Assembly: GCA_036245525.1 (NCBI GenBank) | Contig: BTPG01000007.1 | Coordinates: forward strand, 119,970,132 to 120,034,131 | Direction: 5' to 3' | Length of the DNA: 64,000 bases | DNA from: Semisulcospira habei | Taxonomy: Eukaryota; Mollusca; Gastropoda; Semisulcospiridae | In this document: positions 55,976-64,000 of the stretch, piece after piece | How the letters are laid out: each line of letters starts with the position of its first letter | Numbering within the stretch: position 1 is the stretch's first letter | Program-made: the position numbers and the translations under genes | The notes under the pieces: model-generated | Databases searched by the model: none | What the model was told of the DNA's origin: nothing | Seen by the model: only the letters and a program-made list of their open reading frames with translations

Positions 55976-56965
55976 TTTGGCTCACGTGTGAAGCAAAAGT
56001 GAGTCTATGTTCTGGGCCAGTGGTGTACTTCCAGCATCCCTTGTCCGTCAGCAGTCATCCTTGGCAAACTTTAACGTTGGCATTTTCTCAGAGACTGTTC
56101 AAGCTACACTCTTCAAACGTGGCCCAAGGATACTTTGTGGCAAGACCTTGCTAAACATACACATTTCAGTGACCTCTCACAAAGGTCAAGGTCATGGAGC
56201 ATCAGGATATATACCCAAAATAGCTATATTTTTACATAATTTATTTTTTCTCAAATACTATTCACAACTTCAAACCCAAACTTGGTACAAAGATACCTGA
56301 TGGTAAGACCTTTCTATGCATACTAATTTGGTTGATCCCTCGGAAAGGTCAAGGGTCACAAGAGCTCAGAAAATAGGTCCAGAATAGCCATATTTTGACA
56401 AAAGATGATTTTTTTCTCAAATACTATTCACAACTTCAAACCCAAACCTGGTACAGAGATACCTGATGGTAAGACCTATCTATGCATACTAATTTGGATG
56501 ACCCCTTGGAAAGGTCAAGGGCCACAAGAGCTCAGGAAATAGGTCCAAAATAGCCATATTTTGACCAATTTTTTTTTTTCTCAATTACTATTCACAACTT
56601 CAAACCCAAACTTGGTACAGAAATACCTGATGGTAAGACCTATCTATGCATACTAATTTGGATGAACCCTCGGAAAAGGTCAAGGGTTACAAGAGGTCAA
56701 CAAATATGTATAAAGTGCCAATATTTGATAGAATTGTAGTTTTTATCAACATTTTTGCAAACTTTTCAATCAAATTTGACACAGTGGTAGCTGATAAGAC
56801 TTCCTATGTATACTAATTGAGTCGACTCATGGCAAAAGTCAAGGGTCACGGAGGTTTCCTAGATGTGTGAAATCTGATTGAATTTTGAGAAAACATGGAT
56901 TTTGTTGGTGCAGAAGCCATCCCTTTACTTATTGTCACACATGTGTGGATCGGTCATATACGTGA
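55976..56965 (-). mobile_element. Tandem-repeat element, copy 3 (inverted)
   Basis: Starts tttggctcacgtgtgaagc and ends atatacgtgag, i.e. inverted relative to copies 1 and 2. Inside are 155-170-bp units with caaacttggtacagagatac, ggtaagacctatctatgcat and tcaagggtcacaagagctc. The gctcacgtg / cgtgag ends look like short inverted termini. Non-coding. Confidence 0.72.
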
Positions 56966-57112
56966 GACAAAAGTTTTTTTTGCCTTTCTTGTTTCTTTCT
57001 GTATCAAAGAAAGTGTTGCTTTCTCAGGTTTTTCAGTTTTAGTATACCATTCTTGCAAAATCATCTGTTTTACAACTCAAGTGACAAAAGCTGGTGATAC
57101 ATTCTGCTTTAA

Positions 57113-57179
57113 ACCTTTGGCTGTCAGTAGCCCTGCAGGAATCACATCAACTAAAAGGAACTGACAGCCAAAGGGTTAA
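57113..57179. repeat. 67-bp hairpin (aacctttggctgtcag family)
   Basis: Arms aacctttggctgtcag and ctgacagccaaagggtt enclose ccctgcaggaatcac, resembling 54452-54543. Confidence 0.7.
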
Positions 57180-57401
57180 TTACACAGCTGTGACTCGATC
57201 TATCGCGGTTGCTTTGGTCCATAAAACGGGACCACCATATATATCCGTCAGCGATATACTGAGTTTGGCTGGAGGGGGGGGGGGGGGGGGGGTGGGGGGG
57301 GGGAGGAACAAAAGGGAACCACTATTAACGTAATCCAGTCCTCGAGGCGGTTATGAATCTGTTTAGTCTACCATGGAGAGGGGTTGACTAGAGGACTTCA
57401 A

Positions 57402-58220
57402 GCCGTCGACGAGAGACCTCCAGCAACTCCTGTCCTGTGCTTCTCCTTCGATTCTACTCCAGGTGGTTCCCAGTCTCTTTCTCGGCCTACCTCTTTTCCT
57501 CTTTCCCTGGGGGTTCCATGACAATGCCTGCCTAGTGATACTGGAAGCTGGCTTTCTCAGACTGTGACCGATCCATCCCCATCTTCTTCGCCCAATTTCA
57601 TTCTCTGCTGTTATCTGCTCTGTTCTCTCCCAGAGTCTGACGTTGCTGATCTTTTCTGGCCAGTGGATTTTCAAAATTCTTCTAAGGCAACTGTTCATGA
57701 AGGTCTGTACTCTGTTGACTGTGGTTTTTGTCAATCTCCAAGTCTCTGCTCCATATAGGAGAACTGCTTTTACATTGGAGTTGAAAATCCGGACTTTGGT
57801 GTGTTGTGACAGCTCTCTGGAATGCCACACTTTTTTAAACTGGAGAAAGGCTGCTCTGGCTTTACCGATTCGTGCTCTGACATCTGCATCAGTGCCGCCT
57901 TTTTTGTCTATGATGCTCCCGAGATAGGTGAAGGACTCCACCTCCTCCAACGGGGTGCCAGCAAGCAAGACTGGTTCTTCCCTGGTTGCGTTCAGCCTCA
58001 TTGTCTTTGTTTTCTGTTTGTGAATGGTGAGGCCCACTTGGGACGAGATGTTAGCAAGCCTCGTGGTCTTGTCCTGCATTTGTTGATGAGTGTGGGACAG
58101 TAATGCCAAGTCGTCTGCAAAATCGAGGTCGTCAAACTGTGTCCACAGTGTCCACTGTATTCCACTTCGTCTGTGCTCTGTGGTCATCTTCATGACCCAG
58201 TCTATGGCCAGTAGGAAGAG
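57402..58220 (-). mobile_element. RTE LINE fragment, truncated at both ends, TSD GGACTTCAA
   Basis: Encodes [59 protein letters not shown] and [20 protein letters not shown] in a frame of up to 290 codons on the minus strand. GGACTTCAA occurs at both borders (57393-57401, 58221-58229). The canonical 3' tail (gacaggcgtaagtaag) is missing. Confidence 0.8.
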
Positions 58221-58229
58221 GGACTTCAA

Positions 58230-59376
58230 ACCCACCCAGTCTAATTAGTGGTCCTTTCACTTCCTAGGTCAAACACATTCACAACAGTCTTCAAAACACT
58301 GCACGCTCATACATTGACCATAACAGCTCAAGGGTAGCAGTGACTGATCAGCATGGCAACTTTTCAAGCTAAAAGCCACCAAACACAAGCCAACATAAAC
58401 GATCTTTTTTGGCTGCAGTTGACACTGGAGGTGAAAGCTATCGCAAAACAATAGCTATTTTCTTGACACAGATCTCCATATCGCACTGCCGATGTTAGGG
58501 ACCAATAGAAGTTATGATTATTGCCAACTAGTATATCTACATCTGTGTTATGGTATGCATGGGGATGATTAGGTGTATTACACCGGCACAGCGCGTCGCT
58601 TTTATTTAGCAGTGGGGTGTCGCACGCCTATTGCCGAAACCTCGCTTGACTAGCCATAGCTTGACAGATGCAGCCAGTGAATGTCTCCCGGGCCACCCAG
58701 CATCTCAACAATGAACAACTTCCATCTGAGACAAACCAAGACTTTCAGCATTCATTGTACCATACATGGCCCTTCATGCATGTATATTCTTCATGTGGAG
58801 GAGGTCCTTGAGGGTTCAGTATCAATCTAGTCTCACCGGTGATTAAGCATCCTAACCACTGAAATGGAGTGTGACATTTTTTTTAACAGACTTTCATTTC
58901 ATATCGGTTCTGCGCTTACACTAGTTACATCCCTAATTATTTGTATGTGTGGACTTAATCTGGAGCAGGTCATTCGGAGTTGAGTGTGTAGTGAGGTGTA
59001 GGTGTGGGTGCGGTAAGGGGGAGAGGTTTCAGGTAGGGGTTTGGGCAGGTGATTTTTCGCGGTTCACTGGCGTCCGCAGTCGGTCCGATTTTTTCGGGAT
59101 CCAAGGTCCCTCCCACCATATATCCAGGATTGCGATGTAACGATTCACGATTTATTGCTGTATTCATAACTTTTTTTTTTTTTATCACGTCAGATGCGAA
59201 AAGAAACTGGGAGCAAAAGATGTAGACATGCTGGATCTTTTCAAACAAAAGTAGACAGTCCAAACAATAAATACATGTTGCGTGCTTTGTCTGCAGGTCC
59301 CCAAATTTTTCAAACCCTGTGACAAGCTTTTCCAGCTCTTTGTATTGTTCAGCTATCTTGTATTTTTCTAAAACAG
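58230..59376. other. NOC4L intron sequence, nothing recognised
   Basis: About 1.15 kb without recognisable coding or repeat structure, ending at the exon 5 acceptor. Confidence 0.4.
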
Positions 59377-59517
59377 CAAATGGTCAGCAAGCTGATGTCA
59401 CCAACGTCCAACATGGAACCTCTGATTTTACGGCTGAGTGAAGTGACAGAGCATGATGATCTACGCTTTTTTTTGATGAAAGCACTCAGGTTGCAACTTG
59501 ACAAGACAATACTCAAG
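59377..59517 (+). CDS. NOC4L: NOC4L homologue, exon 5
   Basis: The exon has 47 codons between ctaaaacag and CTCAAG/gtacta, phase 0 on both sides. It encodes QMVSKLMSPTSNMEPLILRL, then EHDDLRFFLMKALRLQL, corresponding to the vertebrate NOC4L segment with YDDTRYHTMQAAV. It lies after a 3.9-kb intron that holds a SINE, a tandem-repeat element and an RTE fragment. Confidence 0.9.
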
Positions 59518-60131
59518 GTACTACTCACTTGCATGGAAACATGGGGGACGAGATATGCCCTAGCCATACCTTCTGTGGACAAGTATGTCCATATCCCCCT
59601 TTCTGACTTCGGCCATAATTATGTCATCTTGGCTTGTTCAAAATAAGAGGACTGTTACTTTGGACATGCCAGTCAGCATCACTACTGCATGCTCCAGTGG
59701 GCCACTGGTCTCTGGCTCCCACAGGGATGCGCAGTGAGGTAAAGGTCCTCAGGCTTACATCAGCCTTAACTAAATGTAACACTACAATAACGCCATTGCA
59801 AATAGCACGATCTGATGTTATGGCTCTTACATGATATACTGAGGCTGACCTGTATCTTACAATTTTTAGGTGTTGAGACTTGTAGACCTCATCTCTTCAG
59901 TAATCATTGTGAAATTAATTTGGGGGGGGGGGGGGGGTAGCAATCTCATCTTGCGAGATGCAAAAGATAAGTTCAAAGATATTTCTCGACTCTTGCAAAT
60001 GGAAGACACCAGACTGTGTTAGCAAGAGGCATAGATACTCATCAGCCCATGCAGCTGCAGTGGCTCATAAGTATCTATGTCCTTTCTAAAGGGCAGAATT
60101 TTGTTACGCCAGGTCATTGTTTTATGTACAG
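59518..60131. other. NOC4L intron 5, with a G tract and a hairpin
   Basis: A G run of about 16 bases lies near 59922-59937. A hairpin at about 60022-60090 (aagaggcatagatactcat ... ataagtatctatgtcctt) shares the catagat-ctcat core seen at 10177. Confidence 0.6.
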
Positions 60132-60237
60132 GAACGGACAGAAATGTTCTTGAGCAATGTGCTCTGTGCCCTTGAGAATCTGGAATTCCCAGCAGATGAG
60201 GAGAACAAGCTCACCAACTTCCTCACAAAACCATCAG
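60132..60237 (+). CDS. NOC4L: NOC4L homologue, exon 6 (last in window)
   Basis: A 106-bp exon lies between ttatgtacag and CCATCAG/gtgtgc. It starts in phase 0 with ERTEMFLSNVLCALENLEFP and ends in phase 1, matching the NOC4L region FWNNAFTLLSAVSLP. No further coding exon is visible to 64000, so the conserved C-terminal Noc/CBF domain lies beyond the right edge. The six exons together give about 225 codons, roughly the first 40 percent of a typical NOC4L. Confidence 0.87.
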
Positions 60238-60779
60238 GTGTGCAAGAAAAACCCACTGTTGCTTTGTATGCTTAGCAGTTGAGACATGTTAAACTTTTGT
60301 AGCATAATACCCTTGTACATGTTGCCAAGCTTTTCCATGCCCCTCCCCCCCCCCCCCCCCTCCCCTCCACACACACACACACACACCCTTGAACCTTGAA
60401 CTAGCATGGTCGATACGTCCCCTTAATCATGGGACAACTTAACAAGTTCTAACCCTTTGCGTGTCGATAACTGAGGCACCAAGCTTTTCTGGCACCATCT
60501 TGAACTATAGTGCTTGATTTATCTCCTCTTTCACGAACCCTGCTTTCGGGGCGCGAGCTATGAGCGCTACCACTCGAGACTCACCGGACCCACACTAACA
60601 CAAACACCAGAGGAACAATGAAGACGACATTTATTACATATAACCCTAACAATAATCAACTATTCTCACTCAATCCTAACCACGCACTCACGCACCACAT
60701 TCACACTCACACACACACACGTCCAAACTCCCCACCCTGAATATCCGTTATACACAATACAAAATAACAACCAATATAT
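60238..60779. other. NOC4L intron, C tract, (AC)n and hairpin remnant
   Basis: C run at 60343-60361, (AC)n near 60368-60386 and a ggcacc-family hairpin half at 60469-60515. The stretch after 60560 begins an A-rich repeat region. Confidence 0.5.
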
Positions 60780-61370
60780 AATAAAACAAATATCCTAAAT
60801 AAAATACAAAAGAAAACTGAGGCTGAAAAGCTTAAATCATAAGCCACCGGACCCCGACGGAAGCACAAGCGCTAACGCCAATAGACCTACGCCTTTGCTT
60901 CTGCGGAGCGTCCCTCACAGCACATGGCTCCTAAAGTAACGGTATTTCAAATAGCACAATATCCAAAATATGATGAACCAAATACGCTTACTAAAACAAA
61001 TGAAGATCGAGAAAAATGAATATAGATCGCAAGCTACTGAATCTCCCCAGCGGGAGCACAAACGACAAGTTCGAATTAAATTAATGCTTTTGCAAACTAG
61101 ACATTCACAGCTCAAGGCTCCTTTTTTTAGCTACCACAATTTTCAGAATAAACAATATCACGTATACAGATGGAGCAAATATCCTTAATTTAACACAACT
61201 GAAAGTTGAATAAACTCAATATATTTCACGGCACTGGACCTTCTCGCCGGAAGCACAACTGTTCAGCTCAGCTCGACGCTCTTGCTTCTGCGATAAGGCC
61301 TTCTGTAACACAGGCTGCCTTTAAATAATACAATCTCTCAAAACCTTTCCGTCACTGTGACAAAGCTCCT
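60780..61370. repeat. Three diverged ~190-bp tandem units
   Basis: Each unit carries a ...gga-cc-ncg-cggaagcacaa phrase (60845, 61050, 61235), then a tgct..tgc segment, then aata-cacaat. The units are well diverged. It may be part of a larger unclassified element spanning roughly 60540-61560. Confidence 0.5.
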
Positions 61371-61574
61371 CTCACAACATTGTCACAAGGAGATGAAATA
61401 AATCTCCCAACGTCCTTTACAACATTATAAACAAACAAAACTTTACTTAAATAGGTTAGAAATAATTAAATGGGACAACCCGACCAAGCACGGGGCATGT
61501 CGCGACACTCGCAACAGCACCCAGGTACGGCGTCGTAGCCCCACAAGGCGGAGTGATACAGCCAGCCTCCATAA

Positions 61575-64000
61575 TAATAATAATTACGGTATTTATAATG
61601 CGCTTATCTTATAATAATTATAACTCTAAGCGCGCACTCACAACTTGCACACGCATGCGCACGCTTTAGACAATGACTCACGTACCACAAATAGTGAAAA
61701 TACATTACAACGGTCAGCTTGGGGTGGGGAGTGTGGTGATGTAGTGCTAGAACTGTTGAAAAAGGTGAGTTTTGAGGGTGGACTGGAAGGAGGAGAGAGA
61801 GTGTTTCTGACGGAGGGAGAGTGTTCCAGGTGGATGGACCGTATACTGAGAAGGAGCGGGGGCCGAAAGTGCTGAGTTTGTTGCGGGGGATGAGGAGGCG
61901 GAGAGGGTCGGAGGCGGAGGGAGCGGGAAGGAGTGTAGGGGTGAAGTAAGTTGGAGAGATAGGTAGGAGCGTAGTTGTTCAGGAATTTGTAGCAGAGAGA
62001 TAGAATCTTGTATTGGATGCGTTGGGGGATGGGGAGCCAGTGAAGGAGCTTGAGCAAGGGAGTGATGTGGTCGGATTTTTTCTTTCTGAGGACGAGGCGG
62101 GGCAGCATTGTTCTGGACGCGCTGGAGAGTGAAAGTGGTGGAGAGGAAGGCCGGAAAGGAGAGAGTTGCAGTAGTCGATGCGAGATAAGATGAGAGAGAC
62201 AGCGAGTTTGGTGGCAGCTTCGGTAGTGAGGTATTTTCTGATCTGACTAATGTGGCGGAGGTGGAAATAACATGCCTGGGCCGTGGCGGAGTTGAAGCTG
62301 GTCATGGAAAGAGAGGAATCAAGGATAACGCCAAGGTTCTTGACCGAGTCAGAGAGGGAGATGGGGGTGTTGTCGAGTTGAAGGTGGAGAGAGGGAGGGA
62401 GCTGGGAAAGTTTCTGGCGAGTGCCTACCAGCATGGCTTCCGTTTTGTCGTCGTTCAGTTTGAGCTTGTTTGCTGTCATCCAGTTTTTCACGTCTTCATA
62501 GCAGTCAGCCGTGCGAGTCAGTAGTGTCTGAGTGTTGTCGAGTTTGTCTTTGTCTAGTAGTTGTGAGTCGTCAGCGTAGAGGTGGTGGTGTGTGTGGTGA
62601 GACTGGATGGTGTTGGACAGGGGAGAGTGTGAAAAGGACCGGGCCCAGGACGGACCCCTGTGGAACGCCGCAGGAGAGCCTGACTGGGTTGGAGGAGACG
62701 CCGTCGATGGTGACGGACTGCTTGCTGTCTGTCGGAGAGGTAGGAGAGAAACCAGGAGTGGGCAGAGTCAGTGATGCCAAAGGAGTGGTGAAGGCGGTGG
62801 AGGAGGATAGAGTGGTCTATGGTGTCGAAGGCGGCAGAGAGATCGAGTAGCGTAAGAAGGGAGATGTTGCCAAAGTCAGTGGAGAGAAGCAGGTCGTTTA
62901 GGATATGTAGAAGGGCTGTTTCAGTGCTGTGATGTTTGCGATAGGCAGGCTGGAAGGGACTGAGGAGGTTGTTGTCGGCGAGGTGGAGGTTGAGTTGGTT
63001 GAGGACAACCTTCTCAAGAAGCTTGGACAGGAAAGAGAGATTGGAGACTGGGCGGTAGTTCTTGAGTTCGTTTGGGTCGAGGTTGTGTTTTTTTAAAAGA
63101 GGACGGACGATGGCGGACTTGAAGATATCGGGGACGGAGCCATTCTCTAGAGATGTGTTGATGATGTCGGTAATGAAGGGCAAAAGTTTTGTGAGGCAGT
63201 CCCGGTAGAGAGAAGCTGGGAGGGGGTCTAGTTCGCAGGTTTTGAAAGGCATGGACTTTATGGTCTTGAGGACTTCATCCTGAGAGACGGGGCGGAAGGA
63301 CGAGAGGGGAGTGCCGGAAAAGGGGGGGTCAGGAAGGCAAAGCGGAGAAGGCAGAGTGTCGAGTGTGTTGTGCAGAGTTTGGATTTTGTCGGAGAAATAG
63401 GAGGGGAAAGCGGACGGAAGTTCTTCTTTGCTGTGTGTGTTGGGAAGAGGAGAGTCTTTAGAAGTGCCTAGGAGTGTGTTCATGGTGGCGTAGAGGGTTT
63501 TGCAAGAAGTGGATTCCAGGATTTTGTTTTGAAGGTGTTTACGTTTGGAGTCGGAGATCATTCTGCAGACTTTGGATCTAGTGGTTTGGAAGATCTCTTT
63601 GTGAACGGTGAGGTCAGATGAACGCCAGCGGCGTTTCGCTTGTCAACGCTTGCGCTTGGCCTCAGCTATGTCGTCAGTGAGCCAGGGGGAGGGGAGTCGG
63701 TTGGGTATGGAGCAGGTGGTGACAGGGGCATGGGTGTCTAGAAGTTTTCGAAGGGAGGAATCGAAGTGGGATGCAAGATCGGGAGGAGGGGGGGGGGGGG
63801 GGGGGGGCGGGGTCCAAGAGAAGGTCGACAGCTTCGTCGAAGAAGTTCTCTCGGTTGACAGATTTTAGTTTGCGACGTGAGACAAAGAGCTTGGGTTTTT
63901 TCAGGGGAGGTAGGTTGAGGGCGACGAGAATAGCAAGGTGGTCGGAGGGAAGCACAGAAGAGGTGTCGGAGTCGAGGAAGAGTTGATCGGAGGTGCGGGT
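61575..64000 (-). mobile_element. L2/CR1-type LINE, cut by the window edge
   Basis: The minus-strand ORF2 runs from endonuclease remnants (63955-63608) through RT to the C-terminal tail and a 3' end with gcgcttatct and an ATT-rich tail (61575-61640). RT motifs: KNYRPVSNLSFLSKLLEKVV, LTLLDLSAAFDTIDHSILL, the box YADDSQLLD (near 62568) and SVKNLGVILDSSLSM. The domain order fits L2/CR1 clades without RNase H. Several frameshifts and a 20-base G run (63788-63807). Confidence 0.88.
62554..63561 (-). pseudogene. L2-type LINE ORF2, reverse transcriptase part
   Basis: A 335-codon frame holds the fingers/palm half of RT (PLLKKHNLDPNELKNYRPVS, FQPAYRKHHSTETALLHILN, LLTLLDLSAAFDTIDHSILL). It shifts out of frame near 62750; the box YADD and thumb lie in the frames at 61979-62600. 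Inactive as it stands. Confidence 0.82.

Noticed and set aside
57094..57333. A glycine-rich open frame
   Set aside because: Its tail is a translated G homopolymer, and the rest covers a hairpin repeat.

Overview
The window is eukaryotic nuclear DNA, most likely from a mollusc and perhaps a gastropod. It has GT-AG introns, two conserved metazoan genes split into small exons, and a dense load of LINEs, SINEs and short terminal-inverted-repeat elements of the kinds common in molluscan genomes. No prokaryotic gene structure, CRISPR array or operon is present. The species assignment is an inference from repeat content.

Two host genes diverge from about 43.1-44.8 kb. On the minus strand lies the N-terminal part of an EP400/Domino-type chromatin remodeller, with exons at 43090-42925, 8944-8711 and 7549-6759. 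Reading phases match exactly across both introns, and the first intron is 33,980 bp. The catalytic part lies beyond the left edge. On the plus strand lie the first six coding exons of NOC4L, a 40S ribosome-biogenesis factor: 44775-44882, 52865-52976, 54301-54404, 55416-55520, 59377-59517 and 60132-60237. All phases match, and the gene continues past the right edge. EP400 and NOC4L are also close neighbours on human 12q24.33, so this looks like ancient microsynteny.

The 34-kb EP400 intron is a stack of transposons inside transposons that can be ordered from target-site duplications. An RTE-type LINE (15762-41535) is split by several DNA elements and by an I-type LINE (21303-40215). That LINE is split by a TTA-duplicating MITE/tandem-repeat/RTE stack (24042-26774) and by a second, near full-length I-type LINE (28889-39650; 13-bp duplication AGCGGCCTTAGAA). 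The younger LINE itself carries five further insertions. A third I-type LINE copy (1-4910, minus), with an intact 479-residue ORF1, lies in the intron after the last EP400 exon seen.

Other repeats include a ~390-bp SINE-like family with a (GATT)n end and four copies, each with 13-14-bp duplications. There is a family of ~930-bp elements with 6-bp duplications, and a ~1-kb element built of 155-170-bp tandem units in three copies. Several families of 55-155-bp near-perfect hairpins occur mainly in the host introns. L2/CR1-type LINE pieces are present, the longest running off the right edge. There are about a dozen C or G homopolymers of 12-37 bases. Every transposon coding region appears broken or truncated except ORF1 of the left-hand I-type LINE.
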